Assembly (NCBI RefSeq): GCF_004799645.1
Contig: NZ_CP031307.1
Coordinates: 124,001-188,000 of the forward strand
Direction: 5' to 3'
DNA from: Natronorubrum bangense
GTDB taxonomy: Archaea; Halobacteriota; Halobacteria; Halobacteriales; Natrialbaceae
Length of the DNA stretch: 64,000 nucleotides
Made by a program: the position numbers and the translations under genes. Of the stretch, positions 1 through 8,785 are shown in pieces. Positions within the stretch are counted from its first letter, which is position 1. Each line of letters opens with the position of its first letter. The notes beneath the pieces are model-generated. The model was not told the origin of the DNA and ran no database searches. It was given only the letters and a program-made list of their open reading frames with translations.

Positions 1-194
1 CGTGGCTACGCCCACTCGACAGCTGGTCGGTCACCGACCGACCCACATTCCATTCCCACGTCGGTTTCGGCCAAGTAATAACGGACTTTCGCCATCAGTT
101 CGGCCTCGTAAACAAACGGCGTCGACGTCTCGCTGTCGATCGCGACGATCACGAATCAGGTAGTAGACTGCTTCTCGAGCGTCGTAAGATGATA

Positions 195-345
195 TTTCTG
201 CAGAAAAATCGTCTTACTCGAGTGGCGATTTGCCGGCTAGTCATTCATATATTCGTGGAAGAAAAGTCACAAAATATGTTGTATTAGGCAACGTTAGAAA
301 TATATTCTGTAAATTTTATCTACAACGACAAAGAAAAGTTTATGG
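195..345 (+). promoter_or_regulatory. Upstream control region of the first beta-helix gene
   Basis: No gene is visible in positions 1-370. The region holds a TATA-like AAAAGTTTATGG at 334-345, whose TTTATG starts exactly 32 nt before the ATG at 371. This fits leaderless haloarchaeal transcription. A TCTGTAAATTTTA block lies at 306-318 and a GTCTTACTCG block at 211-220. All three blocks recur upstream of the paralogue at 1754: GTCTTACTCG is 160 nt before the start codon in both, and the TATA spacing is the same. Promoter function is inferred; the shared blocks are seen directly. Confidence 0.6.
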
Positions 346-370
346 CTGTAAGGGCAGGTTACGCAAGTGT

Positions 371-1357
371 ATGGCGCAGAACCCCCGTACGTCTGAGACG
401 GACACTACGCCGAATGCAAGCCGTAACAGTGGATTAAGCCGCCGCAGCTACGTGCGCTCGCTCGCTGCGGTCGCAACTGCAGCAGCCACTCTCGGCGCAA
501 CCGGCACAACCGCCGCTGAGGACGACTACGAGGAGACCGAAGCCACCGGCACGCCTGCCGCAGAAGGCGACTACGAAGAGATCGAAGCCAGTGGCCAGAC
601 CATCACCATCGGTGACGGTGAGACCTGGGAGAACAAACTGATCGATATGACGACCGGCCAAGACATCGTCATTACCACCAGCGGCAGTGACTGGACGATC
701 CGAAACATCGGCTTCAAAGGAGAGAACACGTCCGGAACCGGCTCCGCGACGTTCGGTATCTCCGACTCCGGTGGCTCGAGCACGGTCGAGAACGTCTACC
801 TCGGTGACGGCTCCGACGAGCGAAACGGAAGTTCGTCCGGGCACGGGCAAACTGCATTCTGGGTCAACCCAGACCACGCCGGCCACATCGACTTCGAGAA
901 CGTCAACATTCAGGGCTTCGCCGACAACGCGATCTACGCCTCCGCGCCCGGCAACGCCGGCGGTGGCACGATCCACATCGACAGCTGTTTCGCTGCCAAC
1001 TGTTATGTCTCGCACTTCCGACTCGCAACGGAAGGCAGCAAGGTGACGAACTCGAGCGTGTACGTCGGCAACGAGGGCTATGCGGGCCGTGGCATCTGGG
1101 CCTGGTCGCCCGGCACGATCGAAGTCGAAGGCTGCCAGATCGAGATGAACGGCCAGCACACCGCAATCGACGCCGGTGCCAACGGTCAGGGTACGAACGT
1201 CGTGGTCCGCGATACCGACTACGACGACGCAGCCGGCATCGCCGAACACGCTGGCTCGACCGTCCAACTCGAGGGCGACACGGGCACCGATCCCGAGGCG
1301 TTCATTCCGGACGGAACACCGACCAGCGCTGAAGAGGCAGCAGCCGGCAGCAACTGA
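371..1357 (+). CDS. Tat-exported right-handed beta-helix surface protein
   Basis: 328 aa. The start at 371 gives a clean twin-arginine signal (SRRSYVRSLAA, residues 26-36) followed by an Ala-rich hydrophobic stretch. In-frame codons further upstream would add an unlikely N-terminus. After an acidic linker, residues about 75-300 show short Gly/Asn/Ser-rich repeats (IRNIGFKG, VENVYLGDG, FENVNIQGF, IEVEGCQIEMNG) typical of parallel beta-helix (NosD / pectate-lyase-like) folds. No catalytic residues can be named. It is presumably secreted and may bind or process polysaccharide, which is inference. It is paralogous to the protein at 1754, with shared phrases such as GDGETWENKLID versus GRGETFENKLID and the terminal PDGTPTSAEEAA. 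It lacks that protein's C-terminal extension. Confidence 0.85.
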   Translation: MAQNPRTSETDTTPNASRNSGLSRRSYVRSLAAVATAAATLGATGTTAAEDDYEETEATGTPAAEGDYEEIEASGQTITIGDGETWENKLIDMTTGQDIVITTSGSDWTIRNIGFKGENTSGTGSATFGISDSGGSSTVENVYLGDGSDERNGSSSGHGQTAFWVNPDHAGHIDFENVNIQGFADNAIYASAPGNAGGGTIHIDSCFAANCYVSHFRLATEGSKVTNSSVYVGNEGYAGRGIWAWSPGTIEVEGCQIEMNGQHTAIDAGANGQGTNVVVRDTDYDDAAGIAEHAGSTVQLEGDTGTDPEAFIPDGTPTSAEEAAAGSN

Positions 1358-1384
1358 CGCTGCGAGATTGAAAACAGATTCCCG

Positions 1385-1444
1385 CTGACGCATCCTCCAC
1401 TTCACTGACGTACCCTCCACCCTGCTGACGCATCCTCCACTTCG
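1385..1444. repeat. Three tandem 20-bp repeats
   Basis: Three contiguous 20-bp units start at 1385, 1405 and 1425. Units 1 and 3 (CTGACGCATCCTCCACTTCA and the same ending in G) differ at one base. Unit 2 is more diverged. A partial fourth unit (CTGA) follows. The array sits 27 bp after the stop codon of the first beta-helix gene, in the 396-bp gap before the second. Function is unknown; unequal crossing-over or a transcript 3' end element are possible. Confidence 0.8.
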
Positions 1445-1577
1445 CTGATTCGGGCAGGTGTTTTTGACCGACTTCGTCGAACTGTTTTTGCTCGGTATTC
1501 ACTGGCGCTGTAATCAGGAGTCAGAATCGAGTAGTAATAGTATATTACCAACCAGAGAGTGGGACATCTCGAGTGCA

Positions 1578-1728
1578 AAACAGCGGTAAAACTGTCTTAC
1601 TCGGGAAATCGCGATCGTCCCACAATATATAAAATATCGTGATAGAACTGCGTTCATTTCTTTATAGAACATACACAGAGTATACAAAGTCTGTAAATTT
1701 TAAGTAAGATAGAAGAGAAAGTTTATGG
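1578..1728 (+). promoter_or_regulatory. Upstream control region of the second beta-helix gene
   Basis: A TATA-like AAAGTTTATGG lies at 1718-1728, with its TTTATG starting 32 nt before the ATG at 1754. TCTGTAAATTTTA lies at 1690-1702. An imperfect inverted repeat AAACAG-N8-CTGTCT at 1578-1597 runs into GTCTTACTCG (1594-1603), which is 160 nt before the start codon. The inverted repeat matches, with the same 8-nt spacer, a perfect AAACAG-N8-CTGTTT upstream of the winged-helix regulator gene at 4174-4770. An operator role is inferred. Confidence 0.55.
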
Positions 1729-1753
1729 TGGTAGTATCATATTACCCGATTGC

Positions 1754-3586
1754 ATGGCACGCGAATCTTCGGTACTGAACGATAGCGAATCCGCTGACAG
1801 CGAGGACCAGTCGGCGGACGAGAGCGGTAATAGCGGATTACTCCACCGGCGGTCGTACATGAAGTTGGCCGGTGCAACGACCGCAGCAGCAGCGGCGTTC
1901 GGAGCAAGCGCAAGCGCCGACGAAAACGACTACGACGTTATCCGCGCACGCGGCCAGGTGATCAATATCGGCCGCGGAGAGACGTTCGAGAACAAGCTCA
2001 TCGACGTGTCAACGGGTAACAGTGTCCTGTTGAACGTTACGGGGGCAGATTCAGTGATTCGAAACATCGGGTTCGAAGGCCTCTATCGCGGCGATCAGTT
2101 CCTGGTGTCGATCAATGCCGATCGCGGTGACATTCTCTTCGAAAACATCTATATGGGGGATGGGGCGACCAAAGAAGGCTCGAGTTTCGTCCACGGGCCT
2201 GGTGCAGTCTTCATGCACCGCGGCAACGACGCAAGCGTGACGTTCCGACGCTGCAACGTCCAAGGATTCCCGAACAACGGCTTTTACTGTTCAAACACCG
2301 CATCCGGACCGAGCAGTGTCCACTTCGATACCTGCTTTGGAAAGAACAACGGCGTCACGACGTTCCGCTGTGCAAGCGGCAATGACGTGATCGAAAACTG
2401 TGTCGCGTACAACGACAACACCGACTACGGCCCCGGCTACGGTGGCTACACCGAGACCAACGGTCGGCCGGTATGGGTCTGGAACGGCGGCACCGTGACG
2501 ATTCGAGACTCACACTTCGCCGACGGACCGTACCCCTACTCACTCGTCGCCGGCGCGAACGGCTCGCCCGGCAGCGTCAACTTCGAGAGCGGTGGCTACC
2601 GAGGAGACATTCAGCGTGCGAGCGGGTCGACCGTCTCCGTCGGTGACGCCGTCTCGACCTCGCCGGATCTCTCGGTCCCCGACGGCGTTCCGACCTCGGC
2701 AGAGGCAGCTGCGTCGGGAACTGCAAGCGCCGACAGTGGGACGGGCGGCGCAGACAGCACCGACGATGAAGCCGATGAAGAGGACGACGATCAGCTTCCA
2801 AACGTCATCCTCTTCGACGGAGACGACTCGGACGTAACCCGATACGAGTTCGAAGTCGACGGCGATGTCGAACCATCGAACTACGAGGGCGCGACGATCG
2901 ACGATGAAGCCGAGATCGAAGACTCGCTTGCAAGCGGCGTCGTCGCAGACTGGAAAGACGCGTTCCGCTTTTCCGGCGACCTCGAGGAACTCACCGTCGA
3001 CGGCCCGGCGACAGTGCTGGTCAACGACGAAGCGATCGATCCGGCAGACTACGGCGACGACCTCCCACACGTCCTCGAGGTCGAGGGCCAGGGGTCGCCG
3101 ACGAGTTTCGAGATTACGGTCGAAGGGACGATCGAACTCGCTGGCGACGATGATCCCGAAGACGAAGCGACGACGGTTTCGGGTTCGACAGGCCAGAGTA
3201 CTGTCACCGACGGGACCCAGACGTTCCGATTTTCGGGTGCACTGACAGACGTCACGCTCATCGATGGTGAGGCGACAGTCAGCCTCGATGGAGAGGAAAT
3301 CGATCCAGCCGACTACGGCGACCACGAGGTACTCCCTCACGCACTCGTTATCGACGGAACGAACGCTTCGGAGCCAAGTACGTACTCCTTCGAGGCCAGT
3401 GGTGCCGTTGTTAAGTCGACCTACCGAGACGCCACGATCGACGACGAGGACGTCGTCGAGGGCCGAGCCGTTCGCGGCGCCGTCAGTAACTGGCTCGATG
3501 CCTACTGGTTTGACGGCGATATCGAGGAGTTCACGCTCTGTGGCGACGCGACCGTTGACGTCCAGTACAACGTTCGCGAGCAGTAA
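1754..3586 (+). CDS. Tat-exported beta-helix protein with C-terminal repeat domains
   Basis: 610 aa. A twin-arginine signal (HRRSYMKLAGA, near residue 32) precedes an Ala-rich hydrophobic stretch. Residues about 60-320 form a parallel beta-helix-like domain paralogous to the gene at 371 (ENKLIDVSTG, IRNIGFEG, FRRCNVQGF). An acidic Asp/Glu-rich linker follows. The last 250 residues carry an approximately threefold repeat with the shared phrases FRFSGDLEEL, EAIDPADYGDD and YEGATIDDEAEIED, and their variants FRFSGALTDV, EEIDPADYGDH and YRDATIDDEDVVEG. The repeat looks like a beta-sandwich adhesion or carbohydrate-binding module, but its family was not recognised. The protein is probably exported and surface-exposed. 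Transcription is likely independent of the first gene, since the intergenic region carries its own promoter elements. Confidence 0.85.
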   Translation: MARESSVLNDSESADSEDQSADESGNSGLLHRRSYMKLAGATTAAAAAFGASASADENDYDVIRARGQVINIGRGETFENKLIDVSTGNSVLLNVTGADSVIRNIGFEGLYRGDQFLVSINADRGDILFENIYMGDGATKEGSSFVHGPGAVFMHRGNDASVTFRRCNVQGFPNNGFYCSNTASGPSSVHFDTCFGKNNGVTTFRCASGNDVIENCVAYNDNTDYGPGYGGYTETNGRPVWVWNGGTVTIRDSHFADGPYPYSLVAGANGSPGSVNFESGGYRGDIQRASGSTVSVGDAVSTSPDLSVPDGVPTSAEAAASGTASADSGTGGADSTDDEADEEDDDQLPNVILFDGDDSDVTRYEFEVDGDVEPSNYEGATIDDEAEIEDSLASGVVADWKDAFRFSGDLEELTVDGPATVLVNDEAIDPADYGDDLPHVLEVEGQGSPTSFEITVEGTIELAGDDDPEDEATTVSGSTGQSTVTDGTQTFRFSGALTDVTLIDGEATVSLDGEEIDPADYGDHEVLPHALVIDGTNASEPSTYSFEASGAVVKSTYRDATIDDEDVVEGRAVRGAVSNWLDAYWFDGDIEEFTLCGDATVDVQYNVREQ

Positions 3587-4173
3587 AGGACTCGCTGTGC
3601 TCGTACACCGATAACCGGTATCGAAAACCAGTCTTCTCACTTCTCGCGGTAATCCGGCAATCGACGCTCTCCGTCTGAGCGATAGAGCAAGCGGGACAGT
3701 CACGTAAGCTGTGCGATCGTCTCACGTGGATCGATGACGCCACTTGCTGTGACCAACGCCCCAGAAGCGATGCCAATCGAGATGGAGCTGGATACGGCCT
3801 GATACTGCCAGCCAACAGTCAGTAACCGCCCGATCGCGTCTCACGGCTCGTCACCGTCGGCGACGACCGTTCGCGTGCGACCGGTGCGTAAATCGTGTTG
3901 TCCGGCAGTATGAACTGTCGGAAGCGACGAGACACGTGTCGACTGTCGAGACGAGTTCGATTTAAAAACGGCCCCCGCGCCTGAAACGGGAACAGCTGCT
4001 GGCACGCGAACTGCTCCGGTACTGGATGACGGTCGTCGGGAGCCAGTCGTCCGTTCGGGATCCGTGAATAAAAGTCCTTCTTCCCCCATAATCGACCTGT
4101 CTGAAACCGCTGGATCAGTCATCGGCGCTAGTGGCCGAGCCTGTAAGCGGGGCTGAAGAACGTTTCAGAGCAG
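3587..4173. other. Intergenic region with a mobile-like repeat
   Basis: No convincing coding region is seen in these 587 bases. Open frames on both strands have no family features. It contains the 110-bp element at 3802-3911. Confidence 0.5.
3802..3911. repeat. 110-bp intergenic element, copy A (MITE-like)
   Basis: By eye this aligns without gaps to 29963-30072 with about 12 mismatches over the 108 bp compared, roughly 89% identity. The ends form an inverted repeat: ATACTGCCAGCCAACA on the left, and the right end read on the opposite strand gives ATACTGCCGGACAACA (14 of 16 identical). Both copies sit in intergenic DNA. No open frame is conserved. A non-autonomous transposable element is the simplest reading; a structured RNA is an alternative. 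Confidence 0.7.
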
Positions 4174-4770
4174 TTACTTGATGCGTGATAGTTTGCCGTC
4201 GACAGTGCGTTCCTGTTGACGGTTCGTAACGACGTGTGCAGCCGAAAGGAGGAAAAACGCGACGACAACGATACCAGCGACACCGAGCGTGGGGATGGCC
4301 GACAGCGGTGGCAGGCCAAGAAAGGCCCCAGTAACAAGCGCTGCACCGACGACACTCAGTGCAGCATACCATCGATCCCACCGATCCTGTCGATGCGTAT
4401 CCGTATCGAGATACATCATCAATAGATCGGCATTGTCCGCAAGCGAGATCAGCCCTCGATCCTGGTCGTACTCGACGATTCCAGCGTCATCCATCTTCGG
4501 AAGATGAGTCTGATAGAGGGCGACATACACCCGCTTGCGCTGATCAGAGCTGAGTGCGGCGACGTCAGTATCGTTCTCCCAGGCGGCGATCTGCTCGGCG
4601 AGTTCACCGAGTGTCACTGTTTCCTCGGCCTCGAGCAAGTATGCAAGCACTTCGCGGCGACGTCGGTTTTTCAGGAGTTCGAAAATAACGTCTTTCGAGA
4701 GTCGTTGTTCCTCGCCTGAGTCGGCCACTGACGCGATTTCATCGGGAAGCGAGGTGTCTATCGAAGACAT
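4174..4770 (-). CDS. Winged-helix regulator with two C-terminal membrane segments
   Basis: 198 aa. Residues about 25-125 read as a winged-helix DNA-binding domain (VIFELLKNRRRREVLAYL, then VTLGELAEQIAAWE and RVYVALYQTHLPKMDDAGIVEYD). This matches the haloarchaeal DUF7344-type regulators. The C-terminus has two hydrophobic segments (WYAALSVVGAALVTGAFLGL and IPTLGVAGIVVVAFFLLSAA), so the protein is probably membrane-anchored with the DNA-binding domain in the cytoplasm. Its ligand is unknown. A perfect AAACAG-N8-CTGTTT inverted repeat lies about 65-83 nt upstream of the start. A related site lies upstream of the beta-helix gene at 1754, which suggests autoregulation and a nearby target (inference). 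Confidence 0.85.
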   Translation of the reverse strand: MSSIDTSLPDEIASVADSGEEQRLSKDVIFELLKNRRRREVLAYLLEAEETVTLGELAEQIAAWENDTDVAALSSDQRKRVYVALYQTHLPKMDDAGIVEYDQDRGLISLADNADLLMMYLDTDTHRQDRWDRWYAALSVVGAALVTGAFLGLPPLSAIPTLGVAGIVVVAFFLLSAAHVVTNRQQERTVDGKLSRIK

Positions 4771-4833
4771 TATTCGTGGCCTCCGGACTCAGGAATCCCA
4801 GTTGAGCCTGTATCTGGTAAATTATGGAACGCA

Positions 4834-4853
4834 AAACAGTGGCTATACTGTTT
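4834..4853. promoter_or_regulatory. Inverted repeat, candidate operator of the winged-helix regulator
   Basis: AAACAG (4834-4839), an 8-base spacer and CTGTTT (4848-4853) form a perfect 6-bp inverted repeat. It lies in the upstream region of the regulator gene, which starts at 4770 on the minus strand. The surrounding 4831-4857 also resembles 1575-1601 outside the arms (GCAAAACAG-GG, ACTGT, TTA-TCG). Confidence 0.5.
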
Positions 4854-5289
4854 AGTCGACGGGAGCGGCATCGTTCTTGATCTGCAAGTCGCAATCACGG
4901 TTGACACACCAAGTTGTACACCAATACTGACACTCTTAAGCACAGCCACGTTTCGCACCGGCTGCAAAGCAGGTACGGATCGACTTCTCGGCCTCGAGAG
5001 TGTCGGAGCTGACCGCCGAGTCGAGACCCGTTTGCCGTCGAAAGCCGGGAGGCCAAGTATCAGACGGTTGTGCGTGTGTATCGGTTGCGTACGGATGAAA
5101 CGATCGTATAGTCGTTGGAGCGTGGAGTGGAGGGGCCGAAACGTGGCCGGAAACCAAACGGGAAGGGTGCGACACGACACTGGTACGGAACGTTTGCTGC
5201 CTCGAACATAAAGACGAGCGACAGTTCGATTCAAAAAGCTGAATTTATGGAATGAATGCGTGATTTACGGTGGGCAATCACCGGAACTA

Positions 5290-5310
5290 TACCCACATTT
5301 CATGTGGGTA
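5290..5310. promoter_or_regulatory. Perfect 9-bp inverted repeat
   Basis: TACCCACAT-TTC-ATGTGGGTA. The arms are perfect with a 3-base spacer, about 232 nt upstream of the chosen TFB start. It could be an operator or a transcript-end hairpin. No second copy was noticed. Confidence 0.45.
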
Positions 5311-5541
5311 GCTCACATTGCACATGGCAGGGCGAGGACGTCAGGCAGGACGCTTCGCCCACAGCGAACCGATGGGACACGGCTTCGGCACGAATCAGTC
5401 GATCGCTTGATCGGGCACAGCGACGCTGAATCGCTGTCTTCCTTCTCTTCGTCAAACGTCACCGACCACACTAGTAAGTCCGGGTTTCTCACGAAACCAT
5501 GTTACCCCCTTACAATGCCTGCACGGATGCATTTATTACTG

Positions 5542-6492
5542 ATGACGCGGTCCCTCATCGATCATACAGAGAAAGAAGCAGAAAAGACAGAGCCCGGGCT
5601 GTGTCCGGACTGTGAGACCGAGACGATCGTACACGACCCGGACCGCGGCGAGCGAGTCTGCAAGGAGTGTGGGCTCGTCTTAACCGAAGATCCGATCGAC
5701 TACGGCCCGGAGTGGCGGGCGTTTAATGCCCAAGAACACAACGAACTCTCTCGAGTCGGTGCACCGCTCACACAGTCGATGCACGACCGAGGGCTGACGA
5801 CGACGATCGACTGGCGGAACAAAGACGCCAACGGACACTCGATGTCGGCCGACAAGCACGGCCAGCTCCATCGGCTTCGTGTCTGGCAGGAACGGATCAG
5901 AACGAAAAACGCAGGCGAACGCAATCTCAAATACGCCCTCTCGGAGATCGACCGGATGGTCAGTGCCTTAGGCGTCCCAAAACCCGTCAAAGAGACTGCA
6001 AGCGTAATCTACAGGCAGGCACTCGAGCAAGATCTCATCCGCGGTCGATCGATCGAAGGGGTCGCGACCAGCGCCCTCTATACCGCCTGTCGAAAGGAAG
6101 ACATTCCACGCAGTCTCGAAGAAGTAACCGCTGTTTCACGGGTCGACCAACGGGAGATCGGACGGACGTATCGATACATCGCCGACGAACTCGACATCAA
6201 CCTGGAGCCGACGAACCCTCGTCAGTTCGTCCCCCGCTTTTGCTCTGAACTCAACGTCGACAAAGACGTCGAGACGAAAGCCGTCGAGATTATCGACCAA
6301 ACGACCCAACAGGGACTCCACTCGGGGAAATCGCCAACCGGGTTCGCCGCCGCGGCCATCTACGCCGCCGGACTCCTCTGTGACGAGACGATTCCACAGC
6401 GAGCAGTCGCCGACACTGCACAGACGACCGTCGTTACCGTTCGCAATCGATATCGCGAGCAACTCGAGGCGATCGATCAGACGCCAGCCTGA
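5542..6492 (+). CDS. tfb: Transcription initiation factor IIB (TFB)
   Basis: 316 aa from the ATG at 5542; an in-frame ATG at 5515 would add nine residues. TFB recruits RNA polymerase to TBP-bound promoters. The N-terminal zinc ribbon uses C21, C24, C40 and C43 (CPDC and CKEC). A B-finger/linker region follows (YGPEWRAFNAQEHNELSRVG). Two cyclin-fold repeats cover about residues 120-205 (ALSEIDRMVSALG, SIEGVATSALYTACR) and 215-310 (ELNVDKDVETKAVEIIDQ, GFAAAAIYAAGLLC). Haloarchaea carry several TFB paralogues that specialise in promoter sets; this one has no identifying partner gene nearby. The long upstream region suggests regulated expression. Confidence 0.93.
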   Translation: MTRSLIDHTEKEAEKTEPGLCPDCETETIVHDPDRGERVCKECGLVLTEDPIDYGPEWRAFNAQEHNELSRVGAPLTQSMHDRGLTTTIDWRNKDANGHSMSADKHGQLHRLRVWQERIRTKNAGERNLKYALSEIDRMVSALGVPKPVKETASVIYRQALEQDLIRGRSIEGVATSALYTACRKEDIPRSLEEVTAVSRVDQREIGRTYRYIADELDINLEPTNPRQFVPRFCSELNVDKDVETKAVEIIDQTTQQGLHSGKSPTGFAAAAIYAAGLLCDETIPQRAVADTAQTTVVTVRNRYREQLEAIDQTPA

Positions 6493-6655
6493 TCACGGAG
6501 ACGTACCCTCAGGACGCATCCGCTCGGTTCTGCTGCGGTCGTATAGCCGTTTGCCGGCGAGGGTAACTGACCAGTAGTCTTTTGTTCTGTCATTGTCTTG
6601 TCTCAGAAAGACGACGCCAGCTAATTACGATTGGCAACCGCCAGCTCAGATCATC

Positions 6656-8785
6656 ATGTCCCAGAACCGATCCGGCTCAATCCTCCATGTGACGGCGAGT
6701 CACTCGAGTTCGTTCGAGACGCGACTCCGTGAAGCCACACCGTTTGACGTTCAGTCGGTCTCGCCAGCAGCCGATTTCGAGGCGGTGCTTGGTTCTGAAA
6801 CTGTCGCCCCCGAAATTCGAAATGAAGACGGCGCAAACGAGCCCGTTGCCGTTACCCTCGAGTTCGAATGTCCGGAGCGGACAACGGCAGTACTCGAGCG
6901 AATCAACGACGCCACATCGTCGATTCCGACAATCGTCGTTCCACCGTCAGGGAGTGAGGCGCTTGCCGCGGCTGCAGTGCGAGCGGATGCGGACGACTAC
7001 GTGCGGCCCGACCGCGAGGAGAATCCTGTCGAGCGAATTATCGAGACGGTCGACTCGAGTCGGGCGGAAGATGCTGTGGAATTGCACACAGACGAATCGA
7101 CAGCGGGAGCGTCAATAGCAGAAACAGCAGCGGAGACGTCAACAAAAGGAGCGTCAACAGCCGAGAAAACAGCAGACGAATCGACGCACGGAGCAGCCGA
7201 AAACGAGTATCACCAAGTGCTCGCGAACGAGCTCCCCGACGAGGCGTTTGTCATCACCGCCGACGGGACCTACGTCGAGGCGAGTGTCCGTCCAGGAGCT
7301 GCCGATCTGTACACGGTATCGAGCGATGAGTTGACCGGGAACCAACTTGAGGACGTATTTGCAGCGGACATGGCGTCGAAGTTACAGACGTGTATCGATC
7401 GAACGCTCGCGACCGATGATATCCAGTCGATCGAGTACGGAGTCAAAACGATTGATGGCGATCGACGGTATGAGGCGCGAGTCGTCCCGATCAACGAACG
7501 GATCGAGGGGCAACGCGCTGTTGTCTGGCTTGCAAGAGATATCACCGAACGGGTCGAACGAGAGCGCGAACTCCGATCGCGACAAAACCAACTCGAGACA
7601 CTCAACAAAATCAATGCGGTCGTCGGACAGGTGATCGAGACACTGGTTGAGGCCCACTCCAGAGAGACGATCGAGCACAAAGTCTGTGATCAACTCGTCG
7701 ACTCCGAGCTGTACTGTGGCTCCTGGATCGCCGAACACACGGGCGAGAGATCGCTTGCGTACCGAACAGGGGCCGGCAGTGCCAAAACGTATCTCGAGTA
7801 CGTCACCGACGCCACCGTCGATCATGGATGGCTGGCTCGACGAGCCGTCCAGACGGGAACAATCCAGACACAGACAGCGATTTCGGAAACTGAAACCGTC
7901 CCCGACCAGCTGCAGGATGGTGCACGGGAAGACGGGGTCAGATCCGCAATCGCCGTTCCAATCAGCCACAACGAGTCGATCTATGGCGTTTTAACTGTCC
8001 TTTCAGACCGTGCAGAAGCGTTTAGTGAGGGAGAACGGGCCGGGTTCGGGCTGCTCGGCGAGACGATCGGTTTTACCATCATGGCCGTCCGGAACCGCCA
8101 ACTGCTGTTTGCCGATACCGTCATCGAACTCGAGTTTCGAATCGACGACGGAGACACGTTCTCGTTCGGTCTCTCCAGAGAGTACGACTGTACCTGCTCG
8201 CTCGAGTGGGCCGGCACGACCTCAGACGGTCACACTGTCCAGTACGTCACCGTCGAGGGGATCGGTTGTGAAACCGTTCTCGAAGCGGCAGCCGCACACG
8301 AGTCGATCGAAGAGTGTCGGCGTATTCACGACGGGAACGACAGCTGCACGGTCGAGATGTCCCTCTCGAAATCGGGTGTCCGCGCGCTGGCAAACCACGG
8401 GGCAACGATCAGAGAGATTACCGTTGAAAACGGTGTTGGGACCTGTCTGGTAGAAGTGTCACAGAGTGCGGACGTCCGAGAGATCGCGGATGCACTGACC
8501 GTTATTTACGATGATACGGAACTCGTCGCTCGGCGGGAAGTCGATCGGCCGGTGCGAACGGCAGCCGAGCGATGCAACCGGATTCTGGATCAGCTCACCG
8601 ATCGACAGCTGACGACGTTGCGACTCGCCTACTACGGCGGCTTTTTCGAGTGGCCACGTGAGAGTACCGGGGAGGATGTCGCCGAAGCAATGGGCGTCTC
8701 ACCGCCGACGATGCACCAGCATCTGCGGAAAGGGCTCAAAAGCGTTCTCAGCGAGTTTTTCGAAATTACCGAGGAACGATCGTAA
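6656..8785 (+). CDS. Bat-like sensor-regulator (receiver-like, PAS, GAF, HTH)
   Basis: 709 aa from the ATG at 6656, which sits just before a typical receiver-like start. Residues 1-140 resemble a degenerate response-regulator domain without an obvious phospho-acceptor Asp. A Thr/Ala/Glu-rich linker near 150-180 follows, with near-repeats of STKGAS / STHGAA type. Next comes a PAS domain at about 185-305 (ELPDEAFVITADGTYVEA to LARDITERVEREREL), then a GAF domain at about 330-480. The C-terminal bacterio-opsin-activator region ends in a helix-turn-helix (LDQLTDRQLTTLRLAYYGGF, MGVSPPTMHQHLRKGLKSVL). Bat-family proteins sense light, oxygen or redox state and activate transcription. The signal for this one cannot be told, and no target gene is adjacent. 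Confidence 0.9.
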   Translation: MSQNRSGSILHVTASHSSSFETRLREATPFDVQSVSPAADFEAVLGSETVAPEIRNEDGANEPVAVTLEFECPERTTAVLERINDATSSIPTIVVPPSGSEALAAAAVRADADDYVRPDREENPVERIIETVDSSRAEDAVELHTDESTAGASIAETAAETSTKGASTAEKTADESTHGAAENEYHQVLANELPDEAFVITADGTYVEASVRPGAADLYTVSSDELTGNQLEDVFAADMASKLQTCIDRTLATDDIQSIEYGVKTIDGDRRYEARVVPINERIEGQRAVVWLARDITERVERERELRSRQNQLETLNKINAVVGQVIETLVEAHSRETIEHKVCDQLVDSELYCGSWIAEHTGERSLAYRTGAGSAKTYLEYVTDATVDHGWLARRAVQTGTIQTQTAISETETVPDQLQDGAREDGVRSAIAVPISHNESIYGVLTVLSDRAEAFSEGERAGFGLLGETIGFTIMAVRNRQLLFADTVIELEFRIDDGDTFSFGLSREYDCTCSLEWAGTTSDGHTVQYVTVEGIGCETVLEAAAAHESIEECRRIHDGNDSCTVEMSLSKSGVRALANHGATIREITVENGVGTCLVEVSQSADVREIADALTVIYDDTELVARREVDRPVRTAAERCNRILDQLTDRQLTTLRLAYYGGFFEWPRESTGEDVAEAMGVSPPTMHQHLRKGLKSVLSEFFEITEERS

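Larger units (their letters stand above)
4771..5541. other. 771-bp region without a supported gene
   Basis: Open frames here have no recognisable family, poor composition and no start signals. Two inverted repeats are present (4834-4853 and 5290-5310). The far end must contain the promoter of the TFB gene; no unambiguous TATA box was identified. Confidence 0.5.

Noticed and set aside
4770..5234. Minus-strand 154-residue open frame upstream of the winged-helix gene
   Set aside because: Basic, Arg/Ser-rich composition typical of a non-coding frame in GC-rich DNA, and it overlaps a candidate operator.
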